From Dirofilaria immitis (Eukaryota; Nematoda; Chromadorea; Rhabditida; Onchocercidae), in assembly GCA_024305405.1 (NCBI GenBank), contig JAKNDB010000079.1, positions 2,842,501 through 2,906,500 on the forward strand: a DNA stretch of 64,000 bases. Direction: 5' to 3'. Each line of letters begins with the position of its first letter. The stretch's first letter is position 1. The position numbers were made by a program, and so were the translations under genes. The notes below the pieces were generated by a model. That model was not told where the DNA came from. It searched no databases and saw only the letters and a list, made by a program, of their open reading frames with translations. Shown one piece after another: positions 12,101 to 23,369 of this stretch.

Positions 12101-12186
12101 CGAATGCAGAAGATGATATCCGCTATGCTCATTTTCTAGCAGGGCAGGGTCTTATTCCGCAGCATATTTCACCACCATTAATTTAA
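6018..12186 (+). CDS. dkf-1: Protein kinase D (DKF-1-like serine/threonine kinase), 17 exons
   Basis: Joined exons: 6018-6179, 6666-6812, 7151-7332, 7478-7568, 7740-7885, 8177-8360, 8449-8595, 8743-8830, 9354-9501, 9724-9810, 10063-10152, 10428-10437, 10533-10723, 11006-11208, 11397-11452, 11693-11886, 11986-12186. They give about 775 residues; exon phases agree at every junction if one missing base in exon 4 (7491-7495) is allowed for. PKDs are diacylglycerol/PKC-activated Ser/Thr kinases acting at membranes and the Golgi. Domains: ubiquitin-like N-terminus (about 31-105), C1a (from His130), C1b (from His209), PH (about 315-435) and kinase (about 462-725), with GSGQFG loop, VAVK lysine 491, HCDLKPEN (Asp591), DFG (Asp613) and APE. 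The activation loop reads [15 protein letters not shown]: a single Thr (628), with Gln where other PKDs have the first Ser. From memory, C. elegans DKF-1 is also activated through one loop Thr, hence the symbol. The start is the first ATG after in-frame stop TGA 5980-5982. Confidence 0.9.
6666..6812 (+). CDS. dkf-1: dkf-1 exon 2
   Basis: 147 nt, phase 0 to 0, acceptor TTTTAG, donor TTG|GTTAG. It encodes [16 protein letters not shown] ... [18 protein letters not shown]. The 'LFRHD' motif with a following hydrophobic helix is characteristic of the PKD N-terminal domain. Confidence 0.9.
7041..7101 (+). pseudogene. Decayed tandem copy of the 5' half of dkf-1 exon 3
   Basis: TTTAG followed by a copy of the first ~55 nt of exon 3 (reading ESEFKDNG) lies about 104 bp before the functional copy at 7147-7203. 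It carries a 3-nt TGT insertion and a frame-changing difference after 'GTTAG', then stops matching. It looks like a short tandem duplication whose first copy has decayed, lying inside intron 2. Confidence 0.75.
7151..7332 (+). CDS. dkf-1: dkf-1 exon 3 (C1a, first part)
   Basis: 182 nt, phase 0 to 2, donor CG|GTAAAT. It encodes [20 protein letters not shown] then C1a residues [17 protein letters not shown] and LQCAKC, the first zinc ligands His130, Cys143, Cys146, Cys160 and Cys163 by my count. Confidence 0.9.
7478..7568 (+). CDS. dkf-1: dkf-1 exon 4 (C1a, second part; one-base frameshift)
   Basis: Acceptor TTTGTAG, donor ACAG|GTTTAT. The frame from exon 3 gives RCNFHKN and then hits a stop. 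From 7494 the conserved continuation [16 protein letters not shown] is in the +1 frame. A missing A in the A5 run 7491-7495 (expected His-Lys-Lys-Cys) explains it, and the downstream phase to exon 5 only works with that base restored. Confidence 0.85.
7740..7885 (+). CDS. dkf-1: dkf-1 exon 5 (C1b)
   Basis: 146 nt, phase 1 to 0. It encodes [20 protein letters not shown] and [17 protein letters not shown], the core of C1b with ligands from His209 and the QG turn that sits at the diacylglycerol groove. Confidence 0.93.
8177..8360 (+). CDS. dkf-1: dkf-1 exon 6 (C1b end and linker)
   Basis: 184 nt, phase 0 to 1. [15 protein letters not shown] completes C1b, followed by an acidic linker ([16 protein letters not shown]) leading to the PH domain. 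Confidence 0.92.
8449..8595 (+). CDS. dkf-1: dkf-1 exon 7 (PH domain)
   Basis: 147 nt, phase 1 to 1, acceptor TTTTAAAG, donor [29 protein letters not shown] and [17 protein letters not shown] form the first PH strands (GWMVHF and RHYWIL are typical of PKD). Confidence 0.92.
8743..8830 (+). CDS. dkf-1: dkf-1 exon 8 (PH domain)
   Basis: 88 nt, phase 1 to 2. It encodes [19 protein letters not shown] and [10 protein letters not shown], matching the PKD PH segment with the 'IPLSEIL' type strand. Confidence 0.9.
9354..9501 (+). CDS. dkf-1: dkf-1 exon 9 (PH domain)
   Basis: 148 nt, phase 2 to 0. [20 protein letters not shown] is the PH core 'FEI.T....Y.VGEN' of PKD. The exon ends with AQMWFQ, start of the C-terminal PH helix, at CAG|GTAATT. 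Confidence 0.92.
9724..9810 (+). CDS. dkf-1: dkf-1 exon 10
   Basis: 87 nt, phase 0 to 0. [20 protein letters not shown] ends the PH helix and gives a short Ser/Asn-rich linker to the kinase domain (ALQFTELYQ). Confidence 0.9.
10063..10152 (+). CDS. dkf-1: dkf-1 exon 11 (kinase glycine loop)
   Basis: 90 nt, phase 0 to 0. [20 protein letters not shown] holds the glycine-rich loop; GREVAVK ends with the ATP-positioning lysine (491) directly at the donor AAA|GTATG. Confidence 0.93.
10428..10437 (+). CDS. dkf-1: dkf-1 exon 12, 10-nt microexon
   Basis: TTTTCAG|ATATTAAAAT|GTAAAT. The reading is Ile-Leu-Lys plus one base, needed to join exon 11 (phase 0) to exon 13 (2 bases in). Reading through the donor reaches a stop after 15 codons (10473-10475), so splicing here is required. 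Its exact role is less certain because the acceptor of the next exon is ambiguous. Confidence 0.6.
10533..10723 (+). CDS. dkf-1: dkf-1 exon 13 (kinase N-lobe)
   Basis: In-frame choice of acceptor TTTAG at 10531-10532 gives [15 protein letters not shown] then [20 protein letters not shown] and [14 protein letters not shown]. Alternative acceptor 10539 would read SKDRFS, closer to the PKD consensus (I.K.RF), but then needs one more A in the run 10556-10561. A third acceptor at 10568 is also in phase. The donor is CAG|GTAGTA. Confidence 0.75.
11006..11208 (+). CDS. dkf-1: dkf-1 exon 14 (kinase catalytic loop)
   Basis: 203 nt, phase 0 to 2. It contains [20 protein letters not shown], the PKD-type catalytic loop [11 protein letters not shown], and [14 protein letters not shown] at the start of the activation loop. 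Donor is CAG|GTAATT. Confidence 0.95.
11397..11452 (+). CDS. dkf-1: dkf-1 exon 15 (activation loop)
   Basis: 56 nt, phase 2 to 1, acceptor TTTTCAG. It encodes [19 protein letters not shown]: activation-loop Thr628 and the APE motif. Confidence 0.95.
11693..11886 (+). CDS. dkf-1: dkf-1 exon 16 (kinase C-lobe)
   Basis: 194 nt, phase 1 to 0. [20 protein letters not shown] is subdomain [22 protein letters not shown] and [14 protein letters not shown] follow, as in all PKDs. Confidence 0.95.
11986..12186 (+). CDS. dkf-1: dkf-1 exon 17 (kinase end, stop)
   Basis: 201 nt including TAA 12184-12186. It encodes [14 protein letters not shown] and the PKD-specific tail with [20 protein letters not shown], ending [12 protein letters not shown]. 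There is no obvious PDZ-binding C-terminus. Confidence 0.95.
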   Translation: MEERLSIDECMKHEWLDGEQVYMDLRRLELQLGGERYLTNAEDDIRYAHFLAGQGLIPQHISPPLI

Positions 12187-14150
12187 GAGATTCTGTTGTA
12201 GAAGAAATCTCATACAAATCTCTGTGCATGAGTATGTTATCATAGTCAAGATTGATAAGCTAGTGATTGAAAACGGCGCTGATTGCATTATAGCAAGCAA
12301 CTATTTGTATCAAAGTTGGCGGAAAATTGCGCAATTACGCAGGAAAATTGCGCAGGAAATTATCAAAGAAGACTGATTATTGCAAGAGAATTTCAGTTTG
12401 TTTTAAACATTTAAACAACTATCATTCTCGAAAATCTGTGAAAATTTCTTGTAAGAATTCTTTTGCTAACATATGCTGCTTATATAAACAAAAAAAAAAA
12501 AAAGATTTTTTTGTTTGGTTTTTGCACAAATTTGTTTGATATTTTGTGTTGTCAGTTTCCTGGCAAAATTTCTTCTAATAGATATTAGCAAAGTATGATG
12601 TAGGCATTTGAATTCCGAATAAGAATCCAAATTTTGTGCAAATTTCGAAAATCTTTAAGATTTTTTTCTGCCCTGAGAAACTTTAAATTTTCAACAGTAT
12701 CTGTTGATTTGATGATAAATTTAATTGCGCAAATTTTCTTAACGCTTTTAAGTATTTCAGTAAGAATTCTTAGCCAAATTTTTAAACTTTTTATTGGATT
12801 TATTTAAAACTTCAATCACCCGGATTTCTATGCTTTTTTATTCTTCATAATGTAACTTAGAAAAATATTAAATTATTTAAATAATACAACAGATCGCATA
12901 CTTTTTTTTAAAATATAATTCAAGAATTATAATATGAAGAATATGAACATGCTAATGAGCCTAGAAAGCTTAAGAACGAACAAAAATGAGTCTAATCTTG
13001 AGTATTATTTTCGTACACCATTGGATTCCCTTGTATTGTCACATTTTATCTTTCTCCTAGTGTTTCAATTGAATTTTATCTTGAAGAAATTTTTTTGAAA
13101 TTTATTGTGACATTAATATTTGTATACAAAGATCATTCAACATTTTAGTTATTTAGGAACCGCTAAGGAATTTTACTAATATTTTCTATTTGTAAAAATT
13201 GTAGCATAGAAAGTGATGATAAATGATTGTAAGTGATAAAAAATGGTGTAGTGTATGTTAACACTTTTAAATAATATTTTATAATTCTTTTCGTTGAAAA
13301 TAATTTTTTTCTTTCAATCTAAACCAAATATAATTCAAAATTATCGAAATAGAATATCGAAGGACAGGTAGGTATGTTTGTTATGGCGTAAAAATTTTTC
13401 AACAAATAATATTCGCCTTGCAAGAAGGATATGTAAAAGAGAAGATAATATCTTTATTGTGTGCGAACAATAAAGCAATACATACTTACTGTGTGAATAA
13501 TTCATTTTGTACAACGTAATGAAATAACACTAATAAAACCAACTTAACGATAATCATGATAATCAAACAAGCAAATAAATGCTAATTTGAAAATTTAGCG
13601 AAAATTCGTAAGATGAAATGGATTGATTCCTAAATATCTGGATAGCATTAGAAACATATTTTTGATGAAATTTAAATCCTATCATGTTGGAATGAATTCT
13701 GCGAGAACTTGAAATTCTGTTATTGCTAAGCTAAATTTTCAAACACATAGATAACACAGTAAACGAGACAAGCGATACCGCTTGATTATCTTTGAATACT
13801 TAATACTATTGGGAAATCTGAAAAAAATTATGTGATCCATAATTAATACTTAGATTTAAAAGTTGCTTTTCATAGTATTTAGTTTGATATTAAATTTAAT
13901 TTCCATCATATACTTATTGCCAGAATATTATCGATTGTCATCACTTACAAACCTTTTTGACCGACAAATATAGATAAATATGGGAACTGATAGGTTTCGC
14001 CCTTTTCTAGATATATCATTGATTTATCTCGTGTGTGTATAGATGTATTTCTTTATCTCACGTACCTCAGATGATTACTCTTTGCCTATATCCTACTCAG
14101 CGAAAAGCATATAAATAGTATGTTACTAATCAAAGTGTTTCTTGGGACAT
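12187..14150. other. dkf-1 3' flank / intergenic
   Basis: No coding exon recognised. Possible poly(A) signal AATAAA at 13469-13474, among others. The 3'UTR length cannot be fixed from sequence alone. Confidence 0.4.
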
Positions 14151-14160
14151 TGTTCAATAA

Positions 14161-14341
14161 GATTCTGATGGTAAACGGTCGGTCTACAGTCGATGTCTCA
14201 CAACCAGTAGGAACAAGTTCTTTCACTTCTTTCGAACGAAGGAACTCGAAGAACTCTTAATTGCCTATCTCCAAGTGGTGGAACAATTTCTTTCTGTTGT
14301 CGATATTAGTAACCTTCGATCTAATAAACCTTTCCAAATAT
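14161..14341 (+). other. Open segment with EF-hand-like words (uncertain)
   Basis: A 60-codon open stretch without ATG lies between stops at 14158 and 14342 in balanced-composition DNA. It contains DSDGK and later RTKELEELLIAYL, reminiscent of an EF-hand loop and exiting helix but not in EF-hand spacing. It may be a relic, an exon of an unseen gene, or chance. Confidence 0.2.
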
Positions 14342-14344
14342 AAT

Positions 14345-15555
14345 TATCTGTGAAACATCAATTCTTTCCTAAAACAAGGAAGTTTATTCATTTTCACGAA
14401 AAACAGAACTTAATAATAAAAATAATTCCTATAGATTTTTGGATTAGTTAATGCCATGAAATGAATATTGCTAACTGTACACATTTACATATTATTTTAA
14501 AAGATATTGCGAATTAATACAAAATGACTAACTCGTAATTATTTACGTTTCGAATTAGCCAACATAAATGTACTCGTTATCTCCGCTAAACATTGTCCTC
14601 TCATATTATATTGATTATCATCATGAGCTTTCTAATATAATTACTAACAATGCGCAAATCACTATAAACAGTGATAAAAGATGTGATTTACTAGTTTTCG
14701 ATGAATGTTCGATATTCTTCGTCATCATCAATTTCAAGCGTTTTTAGCTTCTGGACATTTTATAATGATTATGCTGAATTTTTGTTTGCTATAAAAAAAT
14801 GTTCTTCAAGCTGTTTAGTTATGTGATTTGACTGACACATCGAATATTCTTATAACTTTTATACATGTGAATTCAGTTGAATGTATTCTGTCTCTTTGAT
14901 TATCGAGGATTCATATTGTTTTGTCGATAACAGGCAAAAAATCAAATTCGATTGTATCTGAATTCTTGATTTGGATCGGATTGCCAGCTGTAGAATCCTA
15001 GTATCAGGAGATACAAATGATTAAAGTCGAAAAAGTTTAAGCGGTAGGAAAGAAATCGAATATTTAGAAAATTAAAAGTAATTTTAAGACTAATTTGGTC
15101 GCAGGATAGCCGGGAAAAATTCGAGAAACATATTTGTTGGCGAAGAATGCCAGTCAGTGCTATTATTATTTTTATAAATACTTCGATGAGCTTCATTAGA
15201 ACGATTTATCAAAATTGCAGATTGTTGATAATCAATCATCGACAAAAAAAAAAAAAAAAAACAAAATTTTGCTTGAATTTGTCTTTATCTTATATTTGAC
15301 TTTAAAATAGCAAATAATCGCGAAAGTGTGTCGGCTATTAGCTTTATTCTTCAATGCTATTTATTTAAGTTTTATTATTGTTTCGACCATCCGAGCATTT
15401 CCATCATTTGTCAACAATTTTTGCGGCAAGAAAAATTACATTTATTCATTGTGCTAATCAAATTGGAAATAATTCGAAAAACCCAAATTTAGTGATTTCT
15501 TTTTTCTTTTTAATATTTCTATATTTTAATGCACACTTTAAGCTTTTTATTTTGC
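14345..15555. other. Intergenic, nothing recognised
   Basis: AT-rich; a minus-strand open frame at 14942-15196 has no recognisable domain. Poly(A) tract at 15244-15261. Confidence 0.4.
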
Positions 15556-15635
15556 AGCCTTATTGGTCTGTTTTAAAAGTGATGGTAAAGGCATCAATGC
15601 AAAGAAAGATAAGAGAAGTTTTATTTATTAAATTG

Positions 15636-15965
15636 CTTTCTCAATTATTCTAAAACCATTTTGATTCCGAATGTTTCCAAAAGAAGAATCTCGTAACACA
15701 TGACGATTCTACCGTTTTTAAATTCTAAATGAAACTGCATTCGTCATTTGATGGTAGTTAATTCGATAACTATTCGTTCATGAAGAATTCTGTATTCATT
15801 AAAGCTTCTCTCTATAATTGTTCTAAAAATTATTTTGATTCCAAATGTATTTTAAACGATGAATTCTCGAATACATCATTCTGATTAAAATCACATCTGC
15901 TGATAATTCGATGTAACTAATTGGATGACTGCGCTTTTATAAGAATTCCAAAGATCTGACTTTCT
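15636..15965. repeat. Diverged tandem duplication, about 180-bp unit
   Basis: The phrase 'attattctaaaaccattt' + 'tgattccgaatgt' near 15643 recurs in altered form near 15820, each followed by similar 'gaatctcg/gaattctcg', 'acgattct/cattctgatt' and 'aattcgat' blocks in the same order. This suggests an old two-copy duplication. Confidence 0.55.
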
Positions 15966-18900
15966 CGTTTCAATCATTAGTTAAAATGCACTATTAAAAT
16001 TTTATATTGAAATTATGATGAGTTCGCTTAACGTTGTTTTATCTGTTGCATCTAAAATATTAATATCAAGGTTTTATTGAAAAATGAAAAATGTAAAGTA
16101 AATTGTACTTTGTAAAAGAAAAATAGAAATTTAGAATTTCAAGGAAGGAATTATCAATAAAAGAGTTTGATTTGATAGAATGAAAATGTATGCATGCATA
16201 ATTAGCAGCTAAAATTAAATGAAGCAAAAAGATTTAAAATGATTATGATAAACTCACTTATGATAATTCAAACCATACCTAACATTAATCCTATAAATTT
16301 CTTAAAAATTAAGAAATTATATCCAAATATGAATTCTATTAAAAACTCACTACTTCATTTGTTGTTGGTTTTGATGAATTTCCAAAATTTACGATCAATA
16401 TGTTTAATTGATGATGTTTAACTTAATTTTTTCTTTAAAATCAATACTCATATTTCCAATTAATTAATGTTTAGGAAAGTTTGTAAAATTTTATTGTTCC
16501 GTTAGGCATTACTTCCTGTATATTTAAGGATAATTGCAAATTTACATAACAATTTAAATTTTCAATTTTTTTTTCAAATTTTTCCAATTATTCATTCAAT
16601 TATATGAAATATTAGGAACATTTCACAAATTTATTAGGGACATTTCACGAATATGGAACGCATTAAATAAAAATAAAATATGCGATTCAAAGCGATGCGG
16701 ACTTCGAGATTCTGAAATTTGATGTTTCGTAAGAAATGAATTGTAAGCAAAAACTTCTTTCGCTGCGAATTTATCGTTTTTTTTGAATGAAATTTTGAAA
16801 TTTCATTTCCTTTTCATTAATCGAATTGTAGTAATAAATGATACTTTCAATTTTTATCTATGCTATTCTCTCATCCGATTGAATGAATTAACTATACGTT
16901 ATTTAGAATTTAAAAAGTTTCAGATATTTAAGAACATGCTTAAAAACACTTATGATTAGCTTGATACGATTGTCTCTTTAATAAGTCATTCTGATCTTAT
17001 CAATCTTCTAATCAGTCGATTGTATTATATATTTCTTAGAGATCGACTGATAAAATTTCATTAATTTACTTTATAATCATTTCTCATCAAATATTATCAC
17101 ATTCAAGTATTTTCTGCTATTATTATTTTTGATGGCGCAAAATCGAACTTTTTTATCGGATATAAATTGGCAAATAATTTCATAATGAATCAATATAAGT
17201 ATGCATATATATAATAAAATTGAGTATGATCATTATTGATTATTGTTATTATTGTTATTTATTGCTATCAACATTGTTGATATTACTTAATAATAGTACT
17301 TAATTATTGTTATTATTAATCATTATAACTGATATTCAATAAAACGGAAGATATGCTAAAACAAAATATTTATATTTTTCGTAACATAAAGTGTAATTAT
17401 CATGATTCATTAATAATTTATTTTTTTTTGGCCTAAATTATGTTTCGTTTCCTCTCTTTCATTAATATATGTTATTTGATATTTCGAGACTGTTTTTGTT
17501 ATTAACATGCTATTCCCGTATTATTCCTGAGTGAAATAATTGATACTATTGGAATGGAAATAAATGGTATAATTATTAGCTGAGGGTAGTGCAAAAAGTA
17601 GATAAATAATGGTAATAGCTTGAAGAATCATCGATCTCTATAGTTTGCATTTCTTTAATTCGAGTAGGCTTTAATTTTGAAGAATCATTGCTGACGTCAG
17701 CTTGATTCTTTTGAGTTGAGAATAGCTCCAATTCAAAAGATTCATCATTTGCAACCATTGTTTCTCATAATTTTGTTTCCAATTTTATATCATCGAAAAA
17801 AAATAAAAAAATATATTTTTTAAAATGAAATATTTTAATTAATGAGAAAAATATTATATATAATTAATTTTCGCACTTTAATCTTTCTTATTTTGCTTAT
17901 TTGCATTCGCTTTTACTGTTTGCTAAACTTCTTTTAATATTCAAAAATTAGTAAATAATAAAGTATTTTCAAAGAGTTTTCTTTTTTTTTTTTTTTTCAT
18001 AATGAAGCAAATATACATATTTTAATGTAATAATTGAAATTTTTTTTTTTTTTTGGTTTTTAGTAAAACGAAAAATGCCATAAATAAATGAAAAGTGTAA
18101 AATTTAAACAAATTTTTTGATTTTTTTTCTACTAATTTTTTGTTTCTAATAAGACAAAAGATATGAATGAAATGAAATAAAATGAAATGGCAAATTTCAA
18201 TTTGTATTTCAATCCGACATTTATTATTGATTGTTGGATTAAATTGAAAGTATTAGCGATATATACGATTCATTTTCATTTTATTCAATATATTCATATA
18301 TAATTAATGCTGTTCAATATCTTTAAGTTTAGCATTTCAAATTCTTTCATTTTTTTCTTCAAATATGACATATCTCTAGTAATTTAGATTAGATTAGACT
18401 TATATTAGATTATCCATTTTTAAATTTCAATTATTAGAATTTTCGAAATATCAGAAATTATCAGACAAATTTATGATTAACCAAATTGTAGTTATGAGCA
18501 TAATTTTTGGGAATTTCATCACAATAAATCGCATTATTTGATTTTATATGCTTAGCATAAATGTATTCTAAATATCTTAGTATATTTCAATTAGAATAAT
18601 CATTTTTATAACTATAATTTATAATCAATTTCATTTTTGCATCTAACAATCTCTATCTTTAATTTGCAAAACTTTTGATTTTTGTTTAATTAATTACACG
18701 ATTAGTCATATTTTATTATAATATAATCATGATAATCACAAAATCATCATTTCTTTCATGCATTCATGATGAAACTATCAATAATTCAAATCATAATATA
18801 ATTATGTCATTCACAATTATAATTTAATTTATTTATGATTTTTTTCAAGATTACAAAATTTCACAATTTTTGCCTACTATGGTATATATATATTTTCATA

Positions 18901-21525
18901 AATGAATTAAATATTTTATTTATGGTTCCAAATTTCGTTATTAATATACTATATGATAATTTTTTTCTTTAAATTTCATAGTTTAAATAGTTTAAAATTA
19001 AAAAATGAATTTAATAATTCACATATATAATATATTAATTCATATTAATTTGAACAAATTTAGCATAAATTAATTTAAAATTATTTCTAAAATAATTTAT
19101 TAACTTATTATTATTACTATTATTATTATTACTATTTGATTAACGATATATAAAAAGTATTTAAATACTTTTGAAGAAATGTTTACATTAATTATTTAAA
19201 CAAAAAAAGACTTAAAACTTAAAAAAGCCATTTATGGTTAATTTTTTCTTTTTAAAATGTCATTTAAGATTAACTTTTCTTTTTGCCATAAAATTAAATT
19301 TAATAAAAAAATAATTTTAGCATACAATTTTTTTTTTTTAAATTTCATTTGATACTTTCAAAGTTTTCGTCAAAAAAAAAAAATCATTCATTAAACGATG
19401 CTTAAAATTAACAAATATACACAGATAAGTTGTAATAGTTTTTTTTCTTTAAATTTTCTTTTTATTTATCATCAGCTTACTTATTTTAATTCAAAATCGA
19501 TATTGATCGAATTGGAAAAATTTCCTTATTTTTTTTTTAGAAAAAAGAAATAGAAGAAGAAATTTTTTTTTTCTAAAATGTTATACAACTGTTTAAGTTT
19601 ATTTTTTTTCGACCATTTTCCTCATTTCACTTTTTCTTAAATTATTATTGTTGAATAGCTCTTAAGCTCAAATATTTTTCATCAAATTATCAATTCGAAA
19701 TGGATGCTATTAAAAAGTTACTTTTTTTTTTTTAAGTTTTTCTTTTTCAAATAATATTCATAAAAGACAACGTCAGAAGAATGGAAAATAAAACTATAAA
19801 TATTATCAAAACATTGGCAAATAAAAATTTTATTGCGAAATATTTCAATTTATAATTATTTCTCGAAAACATCGATATTTTCATAATTTTCTATTTTCTT
19901 TTGCCTATTGCTATCAAACAATTGCTATCATTTGAAATTAGAAATTTGTATTTTGCACAGCCATATGTAATTATAATGATTAGCTAAGTTTATCATAATA
20001 CATCATGTTTTTATAGTTATATTTATATATTATATAAATATATACACATACATATGTATGTATTAATTACATATTGATTTGTTGCTAATTAATTGTAAAA
20101 ATCAAAGTAGTATGCTTTTATTTTATGCTAATTATATTTTCGTCGAAAAGTGCTAATTTATTTACTGCCGACGAAAACGTTGAATTGAAATTATAGCTTT
20201 CATTGGAACTAAACTTTTCTATTTCATTCTCGATTAATTCGACTTCTATTTTCCGTTTTAGTCTTCTATTAGAATAAGCTTACTCAATGATATAAAATTA
20301 TTCATACTCTTAACAAAAGAAATTCCATAATTTATTTGTCATTTTATTGATTTATTTATTTATTTATCCTTTACCTTATTTAAGCAAGCATAGTTGAGAA
20401 ATATTTCTAGCATATTGTCGAGAATGAATCTTCTAATACGTTGATAATAAAAAAAAAAAATGAAAAAGTAAACAAATAAATAAAAGATTTCATTGACTTT
20501 TTTTCATTTATTTAACTCTTTTTGTTTACTAATATTTATCTAATTTGTATAATCATATTAGTAAAATATTTTAGTAAATTGCCAAGTATAAATATGAATA
20601 TATTGATAATTTTATTGATTTGTTTATTTTTAATTTATTTAGCTAAATATATTAGAAGAAATATTTTATGATAATAATTAAGTATAAATAAGATATTGTA
20701 AACATTTTTTTCCTCAAAAGTTATTTTATATATATATATATATTGGCTAAATAAGTTTAAAAAAAAATTATTTTATATTTTCGTACAAATTTTATTGCAT
20801 TTGAAATGTGACGAAGTTTTTTTTTTTTTTTATTCGATTCCCAAAAGATGTGCCATTAAATTTAAACGATTTGAAATAATGGTCGCTACCTTTTTTTTTT
20901 TTTGCTATAAAAGTTTCTCGCATTAAATTTATAATTTTGCATCATTTTAGAATTGGTAATAAACAGTGTAAATTGGAAATTGTTGGTGAATAAAGTTTTC
21001 GGGAGACGTAATGATGCCTTTGGGTATTTTGCCTTATCAAAGTTTTGTCGAAATTTTTGAAAAGTTCTAATGGGATTAGTAAAAAAAAAATATGTATTGT
21101 TAACAAAATGATTTGCTAGGAAAATTGCATTTGAGCTACTTGATATTTTCGATTCTCGACTGCTCGATTCTCGACTGTTACAGTAGGTAGTTAAGAATAG
21201 AAATTGAAAAAAATCACAAAATTGAAATATTTAAACAATTTTATAGCGTCACAAACTTTTTAATGTATTCGAATTTTATCATTGATTTTATTCAGAATTT
21301 AGAATGTAATTTAATTTTTAACGCCTTATGTTTTGCAATTTTATGATTTCAATTTCTTACAAATTAATTTTTACCTTTCATTTTTCTTTACTAAATTTTC
21401 ATTTTATTCATTTCCAATTTCATTTTCAATTTTGGTAAAATTATTCATTAAAAATCTTCGTTAGTATCAAATATCTCTTTCAGCGCGAATCTAGTCCCAA
21501 ACAAAATTTTTATCGACTCATTTAG
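15966..21525. other. Long AT-rich intergenic stretch
   Basis: No conserved exons found. It contains many T and A homopolymers, ATT/GTT imperfect triplets (about 17230-17330 and 19110-19140) and (TA)n runs. A minus-strand ATG-to-stop frame (17576-17758) is noted separately. Confidence 0.4.
17576..17758 (-). CDS. Possible short coding frame of unknown function
   Basis: 60-residue frame beginning MVANDESFELELFSTQKNQA, rich in Ser, Asp and Glu and of balanced complexity, unlike the low-complexity frames around it. No family recognised. There is no GT donor in the 3' half, so it would be a single-exon ORF or last exon. It may be chance. Confidence 0.25.
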   Translation of the reverse strand: MVANDESFELELFSTQKNQADVSNDSSKLKPTRIKEMQTIEIDDSSSYYHYLSTFCTTLS

Positions 21526-21624
21526 GAAACGGATAGATTCCGGAAATATTATACGTCCAGAAAAATCATTAATGCAAATATTACTGACTATGATCAGGAT
21601 GGACTGATAACCTCACGAATGTAA
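21526..21624 (+). pseudogene. Exon-like fragment with EF-hand-like loop
   Basis: After a good acceptor (ACTCATTTAG) an open frame to TAA reads ETDRFRKYYTSRKI, then NITDYDQDGLITSRM. DYDQDGLITSRM has the D-x-D-x-D-G-x-I spacing of a Ca2+-binding EF-hand loop, but Met replaces the expected Glu at position 12. The alternative frame 1 holds RIDSGNIIRPEKSL, also EF-hand-like. Composition is richer than its surroundings. It could be the last exon of an unseen gene or a relic. Confidence 0.35.
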
Positions 21625-23360
21625 TAATTCACTACTTTTTATTTGATTTTGTTTTGTTCATTAAATTGCTTTCAATTTTTTTTTATCTCAATAGCAAACA
21701 GTAAAATGATTCGTTTCATTTACTGCAAACTTTTAATTGCTCTTACAGTAACAGTTCGATTAAATACTGTAGAAGGATTACCGTAGCCTTAAAGGTTAAC
21801 TTCACGTTTATTACTTATTACATAAAATGCTGTTATGTGTTGTGAATTTTTACACAATTTTGGTCTATGCATTGCATAATTCTATTTAAGTAGTAGTAAT
21901 TCTTTCTTCTTTATGGTACCAATTCAAGCATTATTTAGTTGAATTTATAAAAAATTTAATAGGCTCATTAAATTATAGCCTAAAGGATGGAGAATTTGGT
22001 AATTCAATAACTATATTAAAATTCAAAAGACGTAAATCGAAATTTTAAATTAAATTTACTTCGCTAAATTTCCTGTTACTCTACTGATTATATTATTTTA
22101 ATCTTCTATTAATATCTATGAATAAATTAAAATATTTTCTATGTCAATGATAAACTGAGAAATATTCATTTATAAATTTTAGATTTATTTACTAAATGTT
22201 TGACGTACGTACGTGTGTTTAACGTAATAAGTATGCATCTATTGTTGGAATTATTGACGTTATGTTAGCTTTTAACAAATTTTGTATTTTTAAAAATATT
22301 GTGAAATATTTTGTTGAAAAAAAAAGTGATAATTGATTATTAAAAAATAGTTTAAACAATTTGATATTTGCTGCAATAATAATAGTAACAGAGGGAAATT
22401 GCAGTCTAAGATCCGATTCTTGCAACATGCAATAATTTGCATGCAATAACTTGCAATATGATTCTTGCAAAATGCAGTAATTTTGCAATACATTTCTTAC
22501 ATCATATGGTAATTTGCAAACCTGTTTCTTGTCCTATCAAATAATTTCATAAGGTAGCCATCTCCAATTTAATATGTTAAAAAATTATTAAATTTATTTA
22601 ATATTTTAAATGATATCTTGATTAGATAACAAAAATTCATTCCTCATATTAATAATATGATTTAATTAATTAATTATAATTAAAAACTATTTATAGCAAT
22701 AAAATCAAAATATAAAATCAAAATTCAAAATTTTAATTTATAAATTTCATTAAAATCAATTAAATTTATTTTCATAAATTATTCAACAAATTTGCTCAAA
22801 AATTTTAAAATATCAACAAAATTCATTTTAAAAAGAAAAAGAAGAAAAAATGAAAAATTAAAATAAATTAATTAAATAATATAATAATGGAAATGAATAT
22901 AAAATTAATTTGAAATTAATTTAAAATTAAATTAATTATTTTTAAAAATTATAAAATTTTTCATTGTCATACAAATGTAATGCAACTGCGTTATAAATGA
23001 ATTGGAATGAAAGAAAAGGATAAATTGAGAGAATAATAGATGAATAACAGGAAGAAAATACTCGCTCCTCTGAGAGATTTTATTTAAAAAGCTTAGGATG
23101 GGAAAATCGAAAGTATATCGCTCTCTATGCATATATATATATATACATATACATACAAGGCCTAGAAGCCAAGCAGAAAAAAACGAAACCATGCAATGAA
23201 AGTTTTAGGCTATAATTATTCCGTTTTTTTTTTTATTTGTTTGTTTGTTTGTTTCATTTTTTTTTCTTTAATGGAAAGAAATTTGAATAATTCATAAAGC
23301 CTAAAGTCTAGGATTATTAGTTGATTTAATGGTTGAGGCTTAGTAAGGAAGGATAAGCTA
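21625..23360. other. AT-rich intergenic stretch
   Basis: No gene recognised. Short repeats of TTGCAA/TTGCATG words lie at 22415-22520 and TTTG tetranucleotides at 23238-23255. Confidence 0.4.
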
Positions 23361-23369
23361 AATTATATG

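Noticed and set aside
22932..23192. Minus-strand ORF MVSFFSAWLLGLVCICIYIY
   Set aside because: Hydrophobic low-complexity frame over a (TA)n run; no family features.
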